Shown one piece after another: positions 8,896 to 17,660 of a DNA stretch of 64,000 nucleotides. Under the pieces are notes generated by a model. That model was given only the letters and a program-made list of their open reading frames with translations, did not search any database and was not told the origin of the DNA. Made by a program: the position numbers and the translations under genes. The stretch is from Methylococcaceae bacterium. Its GTDB lineage: Bacteria; Pseudomonadota; Gammaproteobacteria; Methylococcales; Methylomonadaceae. Numbering within the stretch: the stretch's first letter is position 1; each line of letters begins with the position of its first letter. The stretch covers positions 18,534 through 82,533 of the forward strand of contig SPJS01000196.1 in NCBI GenBank assembly GCA_006844705.1, written 5' to 3'.

Positions 8896-9690
8896 TTAAT
8901 CAAGCAGGAAGTTTTGATGACATTGTTGCTGCGATTTTACTGCGCTCTCAGTCTGATCTTTCAGCTGCACACCAGATAGTTTCAATTTCTGAGCTTCATT
9001 AATAAGAAACATCAACTTATCTAAAGCAGATGAATAATCCAGTCCTTTTTGATGGATATTAGAGATACAATTCCTTTCCGCATCCGTTTTGCCTGATTTA
9101 GGCTGATAGGTAAAATAAATTCCCATACTGTCTGGCGAGCTCAAGCCCGGGCGTTCTCCGATCAATACAATACTCATCTTCGCATTCAGGCATTCGCCAA
9201 TCGGGTCGCCGATAGCCACGCGTCCATATTTCACCAGACACAAGGGGGCAACGGTGAAAGCTTTAGCATGTATGGCTGGCAATAGCTGATTAACTACGGC
9301 AGGCGCATGTGAGCAGATTGCTTTGGATGAAAGTCCGTCAGCAATAATTAGCGCGATATCCGGATTACCATTTGAGGCATCCCTTAATGTTGATAATGAG
9401 GACAATGACAACAATCGTCCCTTGTCCGGGCGTTGCAGATATTCAGCATGATGTTCAACAGCGGATTGCAAACGCACAATCTCTTCTGAATGAAGTTGTT
9501 GTGCAAGTTGTGCAAAGTCTAATGGAATATTCACAGCATCTCGAGCTTGCGCATGTGCCAGTTGAAACTCAAGGTTAGCATTTAACGGCATGCTGCTGCC
9601 ACGATGCCCTAGTGCGATGCGTGCGCCGGTGAAAGATTTCAATGGAGAAATAATTTCTCGTGCATCGGCTATCAACTGTTTATTTTTCAT
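8896..9690 (-). CDS. eutC: Ethanolamine ammonia-lyase small subunit
   Basis: The 264-residue protein is EutC, the small subunit of adenosylcobalamin-dependent ethanolamine ammonia-lyase, which with EutB converts ethanolamine to acetaldehyde and ammonia. Family features include RIALGHRGSSMPL near the N-terminus, the central ALIIADGLSSKAI, and the cobalamin-contacting region with VLIGERPGLSSPDSMG. It is shorter than the E. coli protein (295 residues), mainly at the N-terminus, as in many EutC proteins outside enteric bacteria. It starts one base after the eutB stop. No microcompartment shell or reactivase genes accompany the pair. Confidence 0.93.
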   Translation of the reverse strand: MKNKQLIADAREIISPLKSFTGARIALGHRGSSMPLNANLEFQLAHAQARDAVNIPLDFAQLAQQLHSEEIVRLQSAVEHHAEYLQRPDKGRLLSLSSLSTLRDASNGNPDIALIIADGLSSKAICSHAPAVVNQLLPAIHAKAFTVAPLCLVKYGRVAIGDPIGECLNAKMSIVLIGERPGLSSPDSMGIYFTYQPKSGKTDAERNCISNIHQKGLDYSSALDKLMFLINEAQKLKLSGVQLKDQTESAVKSQQQCHQNFLLD

Positions 9691-9691
9691 A

Positions 9692-11080
9692 CTAATTTAA
9701 CAGGGGGGTAAGCGGTCGGGCAAATAATTCAGGTAATTCTGCACAAGCCTGCAGATGATTGTTTTTATCAAATATTTCATGTTGCTGTAGCCAGTGCAAA
9801 AACTCCGGAGCGGGCGGACGGTTAAACAGCTGACGCAGATAAAGTGCATCGTGGAATGAGGTCGACTGATAATTCAACATGACATCATCGGCACCCGGCA
9901 CGCCCATAATAAAGGTGCCCCCGGCGGCGGCAAATTGGGTTAGCAGCATGTCCATATCATCCTGATCGGCTTCTGCATGATTGGTATAGCACACGTCACA
10001 GCCCATCGGTAGGCCCATCAACTTACCGCAGAAATGATCTTCGAGTCCGGCACGGATGATTTGTTTGCCATCGTATAAATATTCTGGCCCAATAAAGCCG
10101 ACCACTGTGTTTACCAGCAGCGGATCGAATTGGCGGGCGACCACATAAGCGCGAGTTTCACAGGTTTGCTGATCAACGCCATGATGGGCATTGGCAGACA
10201 ACGCACTGCCCTGGCCAGTCTCAAAATACATGCAATGATTACCAACCGTACCGCGATTAAGGCTAAGCGCCGCCTGATGCGCTTCGGCCAATAGATCAAG
10301 AGTGATGCCGAAATTAGCATTGGCTTTTTCCGTACCGGCAATCGATTGAAACACCAGGTCGACCGGCGCGCCCTGTTCAATAGCCTGCAGTGTAGTGGTG
10401 ACATGAGAGAGGACGCATGATTGGGTTGGAATCTGGTAGCGCTCGATAATGTCATGCAACATCTTGATTAATGTCACCGTAGAACTCAGGCTGTCTGATG
10501 CCGGGTTTATTCCAATAACGGCGTCACCACTGCCATACAACAAACCATCCACGATTACCGCCGCGATGCCCGCCGGGTCATCGGTTGGGTGGTTGGGTTG
10601 CAGACGGGTGGAGAGGTGATTGTGAAGGCCAATTGTATTTCTAAAACGGGTAACAACATGGCATTTTTTCGCGACCAGAATCAGATCCTGTATCCGCATC
10701 AGTTTACTGACGGCGGCGACCATTTCCGGTGTCAGTCCCCAGGCGATTGACTGCAGGGTTTCGCTGCTTGCCGCAGGAGTCAACAGCCAATCTCTGAATT
10801 CACCGACTGTCATATGGGCAACCGGCTGGAAGGCAGAGGCATTATGTTGATCCGCAATCAGACGGCTGACGTCATCCTCTTCATAAGGAATGACAGGCTC
10901 TTCCAGAAACCGGGTTAATGGCATGTCTGCCAACACCCATTGAGCAGCAACGCGCTGCAGATTATTTTCTGCAGCGATACCCGCCAGTACATCACCAGAA
11001 CGGGCAGGAGAGGCCTTGGCTAACAGGTTACGCAGGTTTTTGAAGTCGTAGCTGACTTCAGCAAGCCGGATTTTATACAT
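9692..11080 (-). CDS. eutB: Ethanolamine ammonia-lyase large subunit
   Basis: The 462-residue EutB is the catalytic (beta/alpha)8-barrel subunit of B12-dependent ethanolamine ammonia-lyase. Typical segments are seen: ARSGDVLAGIAA, the DDPAGIAAVIVDGLLYGSGDAVIGINPASDS region, FETGQGSALSANAHHGVDQQT, and FIGPEYLYDGKQIIRAGLEDHFCGKLMGLPMGCDVCYTNHAEADQ. All are close to the E. coli pattern (453 residues). eutB and eutC form a two-gene operon. Without a metabolosome or a dedicated aldehyde dehydrogenase nearby, the likely role is release of ammonia (and a C2 unit) from ethanolamine, a possible nitrogen source. That role is inferred. Confidence 0.95.
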   Translation of the reverse strand: MYKIRLAEVSYDFKNLRNLLAKASPARSGDVLAGIAAENNLQRVAAQWVLADMPLTRFLEEPVIPYEEDDVSRLIADQHNASAFQPVAHMTVGEFRDWLLTPAASSETLQSIAWGLTPEMVAAVSKLMRIQDLILVAKKCHVVTRFRNTIGLHNHLSTRLQPNHPTDDPAGIAAVIVDGLLYGSGDAVIGINPASDSLSSTVTLIKMLHDIIERYQIPTQSCVLSHVTTTLQAIEQGAPVDLVFQSIAGTEKANANFGITLDLLAEAHQAALSLNRGTVGNHCMYFETGQGSALSANAHHGVDQQTCETRAYVVARQFDPLLVNTVVGFIGPEYLYDGKQIIRAGLEDHFCGKLMGLPMGCDVCYTNHAEADQDDMDMLLTQFAAAGGTFIMGVPGADDVMLNYQSTSFHDALYLRQLFNRPPAPEFLHWLQQHEIFDKNNHLQACAELPELFARPLTPLLN

Positions 11081-11249
11081 AAGCCGTCAATGTGATTGAA
11101 TTAAGTTGATTATAAAGGCATGAAGAAGGAATAAAAAACAATTAATTGAACAGTGTTCAGTTATGTCGTAAACTGTGTCGAACGTTTCATTGGGTTTAGC
11201 TGATATGATGAAATCCGGTGTGCGATAAAATAATAATGAGGAAAAGCAT

Positions 11250-13406
11250 ATGTATGTTCTGTTAAAACTGTTTTTGCAAAAATTGTTAAGTTTTGTTTAC
11301 CGCATCGAAGTTCACGGCCTGGAAAATTATCACAAAGCCGGTGACCGTGTACTGATTGTATCGAATCACACGTCGTTTCTTGATCCTTTATTACTTGGCG
11401 TTTTTCTGCCGGATCGAATTACATTTGCCATCAATACTTTGATTTCCCAGCGCTGGTGGTTAAAGCCTTTCCTCGGGCTTTCGCATGTATTTCCAATGGA
11501 TCCAACCCACCCGATTTCACTCAAAGCATTGATTCATCATCTTCAACAGGATACCAAGACGGTGATTTTCCCTGAAGGGCGGATCAGTTCAACCGGTTCG
11601 TTGATGAAGATATTTGACGGAACCGGCATGGTCGCTGACAAATCAGGCGCCATGATTTTGCCGGTGCGCATAGACGGAGCGCAGTACACCCACTTTTCTA
11701 AATTGCAGAACATTGTCCGTCTGCGTCTGTTCCCAAAGATTAGCATCACCATTCTGGAGCCTGCAAAAATTCATTCCGAACCTGGCTTAACCGGTAAAAA
11801 CCGCCGTAAATACAGCGGTCATCGCCTGGCCGATATCATGACTGAAATGATGTTTGCCAGCAGTCATCAATTCAAACAAACTATTTTTTCTGCATTACTG
11901 GATGCCAGAATAGTCCACGGTGGCGGACATATGATTGTTGAAGACCTGGAACGTAAGCCGGTAAGTTACGATATGTTGATTACGCAGGTTCTGGTGTTGT
12001 CCGCATTGTTGCAAAATATGACCCAAAAAAATGAACATATCGGGATTATGTTGCCCAATGCCGTGAAAACTTCTGTAGTGATCCTGGCGTTGCAGAAACT
12101 GGGACGCGTCCCGGCGATGCTGAATTTTTCAACCGGTTCGGCCGGGATGTGTTCAGCCTGCCGCACGGCGCAAATCAAGACCGTGTTTACCTCGCGGCGT
12201 TTTGTGGAAATGGCAAAAGTGCAGCATGATGCCGATGCACTGGCTGAGCACGTCAACCTGGTGTATTTGGAAGATGTGGCCGTAAACGTAACGCTAAAGG
12301 ATAAATTACGCGGTCTGTGGCTGAGCAAAACAGCGGCCTTCTGGTACAAGCCGGAAGACGTCTCTCCGCAGCAACCTGCCGTTATTTTATTTACCTCCGG
12401 CTCGGAAGGCGAACCGAAAGGGGTGATGTTATCGCATGAAAATGTGCTGGCCAATCATAATCAGTTACGAGCGCGCATCAGTTTTACCGCGCAGGATACC
12501 GTACTGAATTTTCTGCCGATGTTCCATTCCTTTGGTTTTACCATTGGCACCATGCTGCCTATTCTGACCGGCATGAAGACTTTTTTCTATCCTTCGCCAC
12601 TGCATTTCAGCGTGGTTCCTGAAATCGCCTATGAAATTGATGCCACCATCATGTTCGGCACCAATACCTTTTTGTCTGCCTATGCTAAAAAAGCGCACGC
12701 CTATGATTTTTACAGCATGCGTTATGTCGTCGCAGGTGCAGAAAAACTGCAGGAAACCACGCGTCAGCAATGGTCAGAAAAATTCGGTATTCGTATTCTG
12801 GAAGGGTACGGTGCGACAGAAACCACGCCAGTCACTTCAGTCAATACTCCACTGGACTATAAGCAAGGCAGTGTGGGGCGGTTTATGCCGGCTATGGAAT
12901 ACCAGCTTGAGCCGGTGCCCGGTATCGAGACTGGCGGCAAATTGCATGTGAAAGGCCCTAATATTATGCTCGGTTACTTGTTACCAGACAATCCGGGGGT
13001 GCTGGTGCCACCAGAATCGTTGTATGGCAAAGGCTGGTACGACACCGGCGATATTGTTGATATCGATGACGATGGCTTTATTACTATCAAGGGACGCAGC
13101 AAACGCTTTGCCAAAATCAGCGGAGAAATGGTGTCTTTGACGGCGGTAGAGCAATTGGCCTCAACGGCTTGGCCTGAGGCACAACATGCTGTAGTGAGCT
13201 TGCCGGATGAGAGAAAAGGGGAGCAGCTGGTCTTGTTGACCACCCGGAAAGAGGCAACTGCCAAACATCTGGCAGAAGTTTCACAAGGCGTGCATGCCAT
13301 CAGTTTGCCGCGCAAAGTTTATGTTGTTGATGCTGTGCCCGTGCTGGCGACAGGGAAAACAGACTATCAGGCTTCAATGGAATTGGCGCAAAAGCTGCTG
13401 GGGTGA
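11250..13406 (+). CDS. aas: Bifunctional acyltransferase / acyl-ACP synthetase (Aas-like)
   Basis: The 718-residue protein fuses two enzymes. The N-terminal third is a PlsC-type acyltransferase with NHTSFLDPLL (the HxxxxD motif) and FPEGRIS. The rest is an AMP-forming ligase with the P-loop-like LFTSGSEGEPKGVMLSHENV, the GYGATETTP motif and the hinge YDTGDIVDIDDDGF. Length and order match E. coli Aas (719 residues), which re-acylates lysophosphatidylethanolamine at the inner membrane with an acyl chain activated on ACP. A GAGGA sequence precedes ATG 11250. The E. coli partner lplT is not present here, so lysolipid uptake must be handled elsewhere or by diffusion. Confidence 0.88.
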   Translation: MYVLLKLFLQKLLSFVYRIEVHGLENYHKAGDRVLIVSNHTSFLDPLLLGVFLPDRITFAINTLISQRWWLKPFLGLSHVFPMDPTHPISLKALIHHLQQDTKTVIFPEGRISSTGSLMKIFDGTGMVADKSGAMILPVRIDGAQYTHFSKLQNIVRLRLFPKISITILEPAKIHSEPGLTGKNRRKYSGHRLADIMTEMMFASSHQFKQTIFSALLDARIVHGGGHMIVEDLERKPVSYDMLITQVLVLSALLQNMTQKNEHIGIMLPNAVKTSVVILALQKLGRVPAMLNFSTGSAGMCSACRTAQIKTVFTSRRFVEMAKVQHDADALAEHVNLVYLEDVAVNVTLKDKLRGLWLSKTAAFWYKPEDVSPQQPAVILFTSGSEGEPKGVMLSHENVLANHNQLRARISFTAQDTVLNFLPMFHSFGFTIGTMLPILTGMKTFFYPSPLHFSVVPEIAYEIDATIMFGTNTFLSAYAKKAHAYDFYSMRYVVAGAEKLQETTRQQWSEKFGIRILEGYGATETTPVTSVNTPLDYKQGSVGRFMPAMEYQLEPVPGIETGGKLHVKGPNIMLGYLLPDNPGVLVPPESLYGKGWYDTGDIVDIDDDGFITIKGRSKRFAKISGEMVSLTAVEQLASTAWPEAQHAVVSLPDERKGEQLVLLTTRKEATAKHLAEVSQGVHAISLPRKVYVVDAVPVLATGKTDYQASMELAQKLLG

Positions 13407-13454
13407 TTCCTCAGATTGAAGCTGGGAGCCTCTCATTTTTGTACAGAACGTGTT

Positions 13455-13565
13455 TAGCAGGTTGTTGAAAACTATTGCGCTTGCCAATTCGGCGTTAAAC
13501 AATGCTCATTTGCTTCATGTAAACAGCGCTTTATCATCATTATAACATTGTTCAACAACCTGTTA
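13455..13565. repeat. Short inverted-repeat element (about 111 bp)
   Basis: The left end TAGCAGGTTGTTGAA and the right end TTCAACAACCTGTTA are inverted copies with one mismatch over 15 bases. The 81 bases between them contain no open frame. It lies between the convergent aas and mscS genes, and its right end supplies the mscS stop codon (TAA on the minus strand, 13563-13565). It could be a small non-autonomous transposon or a transcription terminator-like structure. The long loop argues against a simple terminator. Confidence 0.5.
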
Positions 13566-15416
13566 GAGCGTATTGTGGTCACTTATGGGGGCCTGACGAT
13601 TTATCCTGACCTGGGTAGGATAGGCAAATTCAAGATTGTTTTTTTGCAGAATGTCTGCGATTTGAAACAAAATGTCTTCTTTGGCAGAGAGCCATTCTTC
13701 CCAGTGTATGGTTTTGGAAAAGCAGTAAATCAGGATGTCGATGGAAAAGTCGTTATAGCGATCCATAAAGACCAGTTGGGTGGCTTTAACACCACGCACG
13801 TCTTCCAGTGAAGACAGGCGGAAATGTTTTTTGCCGAGGTAGTGTTTTTCTTTTGGGTTGGCGATATCCGGATGATTTTTTAACATCTCGCGGATATCTT
13901 CCAGCGCATTGCGAATATCGGTCATGTTGCTTTCATAGGTAACGCCAACATGCATTTTGATGCGTCTGCCGACGATGCGCCGGTTCCAGTTTTTAACGCT
14001 GGACACTGAAACCTGTGCATTGGGGATCGTAATCAAGGCATTATCGAAGGTACGGATGGTGGTGCTGCGCAGGCCGATTTCTGCGACAGTGCCTTCGACA
14101 TCGCCAATCATGACCCAGTCGCCCATGCGATACAAGTTATCAAACAAGATAGTGACGCCGCCAAACAGGTTGGACAGGCTGTCCTTGGCTGCCAGGGCGA
14201 AGGCCAGCCCGCCAATGCCCAGGGTGGACATGATAGCGGTTATGCTGATGCCAAAATGATTGAGGCCGATGGCCAGAATGATCACGATTACCAGGGTTTT
14301 ACATACCTGGACCGCCAGGTTAATCAGTTCTTTGCGCAGTTCCTTGTTGACCCGGCTGATGGCTTGCACACGTAACAACACAGCGGTATCCAAGATTTTG
14401 AAAAACAACCAGGCAAATAACAGCGAATACACCACATAGGTAAAGACCTCAATCGACTCGCGATAATCGGTACGATAGAAAAAGGCGTAGGTGGCCAGAT
14501 CAATACCATAGAATATCAGCAGGCCGCGGGCAGGTTTTCTGACTTCAAGATAAACCAGCGCGTGGCTTTCTTCATTTTCATCGAGCAGATATTTGGGGAT
14601 GAACCAGCTGGTGAATTTGAAGATCCACGGAAAGCTGAAATAGACGAACAGAATAATGGCCAGTGATAAAGTGATACCGCCGATGTCCACTTTGAATGGG
14701 TTAAGTCTGCGATTTATACCTTCCAGAAATTGCAGACTATTCACTGCATGAATCATATTGACCAGGGTAAATTGCTGAAACCAGTGGCGAGAGGCAAGCT
14801 GGTGTGGGTGTTGAATCACATGGAGCAGAATATCCTGATAACTGGTATTCACCAGTGAGAACAGATGATGATTGTGTAATAACTCATCCAGCAGACGACC
14901 ATCCGGTAGCTTGTCTGGCAAGCTGATTTTTTCCGTTTGTGTCCGGCTTTGCTGGAGGTGTTTTTCTGAGGTTTTTACAATACTTTCTGTATCATCATAA
15001 TTCTGATGCGCCTTATTCAGGTAGTGCAGGTAATCAGTAATACTTTGTCTTGTGTTCAGTACAGCCAATTCAATCTGGTCGCGCAAAACAGCGGTAGTGT
15101 TTTGCTTTTCCTGATTGATTTTAATGCGGGACCTAAGAAAGGTATTGCGTTTGTCATCAGTCGGTTCAGGCAGGTTTTGCGATCGGGTTTGTGTTATCAG
15201 CTTAAGCAGTGATTCAATCTGAAAGTTTTTTTCAATCAACAGGACATTGAAGGAGGCTTCATCCTCCTGTTCCATTAAATGTTTGTTCAGGCGTTCAAGG
15301 TTGCTCAGCTGATTGCGGATGCTTTCTGGTGGAGCCGGTGTTTCCGGGGCGTCAGATGCGGCTATGAGTGCTGAAGAGAATAAGAGGGCGAGCAAAAATT
15401 GAATGCGGTAAATCAT
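13563..15416 (-). CDS. MscS-family mechanosensitive channel
   Basis: The 617-residue protein begins with a signal peptide (cleavage after about residue 20, LIAASDAPETP), then a periplasmic helical domain of some 200 residues, several membrane helices, and the MscS core. The pore helix is GIGGLAFALAAKDSLSNLFGG and the beta domain follows as GDWVMIGDVEGTVAEIGLRST. The architecture is like the larger MscK/YbdG-type channels that gate on membrane tension during osmotic downshock. Its ATG overlaps the panC stop by four bases, so it ends the pcnB-folK-panB-panC transcription unit. The C-terminus ends inside a small inverted repeat. Confidence 0.87.
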   Translation of the reverse strand: MIYRIQFLLALLFSSALIAASDAPETPAPPESIRNQLSNLERLNKHLMEQEDEASFNVLLIEKNFQIESLLKLITQTRSQNLPEPTDDKRNTFLRSRIKINQEKQNTTAVLRDQIELAVLNTRQSITDYLHYLNKAHQNYDDTESIVKTSEKHLQQSRTQTEKISLPDKLPDGRLLDELLHNHHLFSLVNTSYQDILLHVIQHPHQLASRHWFQQFTLVNMIHAVNSLQFLEGINRRLNPFKVDIGGITLSLAIILFVYFSFPWIFKFTSWFIPKYLLDENEESHALVYLEVRKPARGLLIFYGIDLATYAFFYRTDYRESIEVFTYVVYSLLFAWLFFKILDTAVLLRVQAISRVNKELRKELINLAVQVCKTLVIVIILAIGLNHFGISITAIMSTLGIGGLAFALAAKDSLSNLFGGVTILFDNLYRMGDWVMIGDVEGTVAEIGLRSTTIRTFDNALITIPNAQVSVSSVKNWNRRIVGRRIKMHVGVTYESNMTDIRNALEDIREMLKNHPDIANPKEKHYLGKKHFRLSSLEDVRGVKATQLVFMDRYNDFSIDILIYCFSKTIHWEEWLSAKEDILFQIADILQKNNLEFAYPTQVRINRQAPISDHNTL

Positions 15417-16264
15417 GCAGAGTTAAGGTGGATAGTCAGGTTATCGATTAAACGGGTGTTCCCAAGCTTAGCCGCTGCGAGGATAATCAGTGTGTTGTCA
15501 CCAGGAGACGCGGGTTGCAATGTATCGCTATTGGCGATGTTCAGGTATTCGGTAAAAAAACCTGCCTGGTTCAACTCTGCTGAAGCCTGGTTGGTGAGCT
15601 GATCAAAATCCGGCTCTCCTTTCACAATGTGGTGTTTGATGGTCAGCAGGGTTTGATAAAGCTTGGGGGCAACAGCACGTTGCTGTGGCGTTAAATAGCT
15701 GTTTCTTGAGCTCATGGCCAGTCCATCATCTTCCCGCTGGGTAGGGACGCCATAAATCAGTAGTGGAAAATTCAGGTCGCTTACCATTTGGCGAATGATG
15801 GCCAGTTGCTGAAAATCTTTTTCACCAAAAAAGGCCATATCCGGCTGCACAATATTAAATAATTTGCAGACGATTGTTGCCATGCCTTCAAAATGTCCGG
15901 GTCGGCTTTTACCGCAGTAGTCCTGATTTAATTCATGTATGCCAATTGATATCAGGTTACGTTGGGGGTACATGATGTCAATGGATGGCAGGAACAGGAC
16001 ATCGACGTCAGCAGTAACCAGTTTTTGTGCGTCTTGCTGCTCGGTTCGGGGATAATTGTCAAAATCTTCATGGGGGCCAAACTGGGTGGGGTTTACAAAG
16101 ATACTGACTACGACTTTAAGCGCTCTGTGTTTGGCGGTACGCACCAGTTTCATATGGCCGTCATGCAGGTTGCCCATGGTAGGAACAAATGCAATCGGGT
16201 GGTCTGCGGCCCTCCACCCGGCAATTAGGGATCTTAACTGAATGATATCTGTAATCGTTTGCAT
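15413..16264 (-). CDS. panC: Pantothenate synthetase
   Basis: The 283-residue protein joins pantoate and beta-alanine with ATP to give pantothenate, the precursor of coenzyme A. It shows the HIGH-like FVPTMGNLHDGHMKLV at residues 26-41, VSIFVNPTQFGPHEDF, and FFGEKDFQQLAIIRQMV, with the KMSKS-like AMSSRNSYL. Length matches the family. It lies three bases after panB in one operon, so both steps from ketoisovalerate are encoded together. No panD is visible in the window. Confidence 0.96.
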   Translation of the reverse strand: MQTITDIIQLRSLIAGWRAADHPIAFVPTMGNLHDGHMKLVRTAKHRALKVVVSIFVNPTQFGPHEDFDNYPRTEQQDAQKLVTADVDVLFLPSIDIMYPQRNLISIGIHELNQDYCGKSRPGHFEGMATIVCKLFNIVQPDMAFFGEKDFQQLAIIRQMVSDLNFPLLIYGVPTQREDDGLAMSSRNSYLTPQQRAVAPKLYQTLLTIKHHIVKGEPDFDQLTNQASAELNQAGFFTEYLNIANSDTLQPASPGDNTLIILAAAKLGNTRLIDNLTIHLNSA

Positions 16265-16267
16265 GAC

Positions 16268-17071
16268 TTAGTAACAGTGTTCGTCACCCGGGTAGTTTTG
16301 GAATTTTACAGCATCACGGTAATTTTTTATTGCGTCATCGATGCTGGCTGCACCTTGCATGAAGTTTTTCACAAAACGCGGTTTTCTGCCAACATCAAGA
16401 TTTAAAATATCATACAGCACCAGAACTTGTCCGTCACAATCAGGGCCTGCGCCTATACCTATGACAGGAATAGCGAGATGCTGGCTTATTTCGGCAGCCA
16501 GCTTGGCAGGAATGCATTCAAGTACAAGGAGTTGTGCGCCGGCTTTTTCTACGGCTAAAGCATCCTGAAAGATTCTTTCTGCGGAATGAGTGTCACGACC
16601 TTGAACCTTATAGCCTTCGAGGTGTTCAATGGATTGCGGGAGTAATCCTAAGTGGGCGCACACAGCGATATTCTCATCTCTGATAGTTTTTATGATGTCT
16701 ACATGAGCACCTTCCAGTTTGACCATCTCGGCACCCGCCTGAATTAACTGGTGAGCATGGGTTAACGCCTGTTGCGCAGTGGTATAGCTTTGATAAGGCA
16801 TATCGCTGATCAATAATGCCTGTTGAATGCCTTTGGTCACGCAGTGGGTATGATAAATCATGTGATCCATAGTGACTGGCAGCGTACTGTTCTCCCCCTG
16901 ACATACCATGCCCAATGAGTCACCTACCAATATGACCTCAATGCCTTGACGCTCAAGCAACCTGGAAAAACTTGCATCATAAGCGGTTAAACATGCGATT
17001 TTTTCAGACTTCTGTTTTAGTGCGTTAAGATGAGAAAGTTTTGACTGGATTGAGTATTGGTCAGTTTTCAT
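16268..17071 (-). CDS. panB: 3-methyl-2-oxobutanoate hydroxymethyltransferase
   Basis: PanB transfers a hydroxymethyl group from methylene-tetrahydrofolate to ketoisovalerate, giving ketopantoate. Family segments are present: ACLTAYDASFSRLLE, VILVGDSLGMVCQG, the metal-binding VKLEGAH, and AHLGLLPQS. I place the start at ATG 17071 (267 residues, MKTDQYSIQ) because a GGGGAGA Shine-Dalgarno sequence lies just before it. A longer frame to 17086 is possible but has no such site. The start overlaps the folK end by 11 bases, so translation is probably coupled. The folate link between FolK and PanB is biochemically sensible. Confidence 0.96.
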   Translation of the reverse strand: MKTDQYSIQSKLSHLNALKQKSEKIACLTAYDASFSRLLERQGIEVILVGDSLGMVCQGENSTLPVTMDHMIYHTHCVTKGIQQALLISDMPYQSYTTAQQALTHAHQLIQAGAEMVKLEGAHVDIIKTIRDENIAVCAHLGLLPQSIEHLEGYKVQGRDTHSAERIFQDALAVEKAGAQLLVLECIPAKLAAEISQHLAIPVIGIGAGPDCDGQVLVLYDILNLDVGRKPRFVKNFMQGAASIDDAIKNYRDAVKFQNYPGDEHCY

Positions 17072-17594
17072 TGCCTGTCTCCCCAAGTCTGGTCAGGCCA
17101 TTCAATGGCACAGTTTGCATTAACTGCCCCAGTTTGCCATAACCAGGAATGATCAGCTCATCTCCCCCTATTTCATGCAAAGGGTAAAGCACGAAAGCAC
17201 GTTCTGTCAGTCCTGTATGCGGGATAGTCAAATCAGTCTGGTTGATGTGCTGTTGTCCAAATAACAAAATATCAAGATCGACAGTTCTTTCTCCCCAACG
17301 TCGAGTTTTGATGCGCCCCTGTTGAATCTCAATATCCTGTAATTGTTTGAGTAGTTGTTGTGCAGAAAAAGTGCAGTTTACGGCCATAACGCTGTTGAGA
17401 TAATCCGGTTGATCCTGGGGACCCATTGGCGGGCTGGTGTAAACCGATGAATATCCAGTCTCCTCGATTCCAGCTAGTTTAGCGATGGATAGTCGTGCAT
17501 TTTGCAGTTGCTGTCCAGGTTCAGATAAATTACTCCCTAGCCCAATATAGACAGTTTCAGTTTGGGCAGAGTTTTCGCTGATGGTTTGAGTCAT
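17061..17594 (-). CDS. folK: 2-amino-4-hydroxy-6-hydroxymethyldihydropteridine pyrophosphokinase
   Basis: The 177-residue HPPK transfers pyrophosphate from ATP to the pterin in folate synthesis. Signatures are VYIGLGSNLSEPGQQL near the N-terminus, the loop YLNSVMAVNC, and the metal- and ATP-binding RWGERTVDLDILLFG followed by LTIPHTGLTERAFVLYPLHEI. Length is typical. It follows pcnB by 66 bases, the order seen in E. coli, and overlaps panB. Confidence 0.95.
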   Translation of the reverse strand: MTQTISENSAQTETVYIGLGSNLSEPGQQLQNARLSIAKLAGIEETGYSSVYTSPPMGPQDQPDYLNSVMAVNCTFSAQQLLKQLQDIEIQQGRIKTRRWGERTVDLDILLFGQQHINQTDLTIPHTGLTERAFVLYPLHEIGGDELIIPGYGKLGQLMQTVPLNGLTRLGETGNEN

Positions 17595-17660
17595 TCAGAA
17601 CGTGTCGCAAGTTTTTTTGTAAAAATACGTCAACACATGCGTGTGTAACAATGAGAATGT

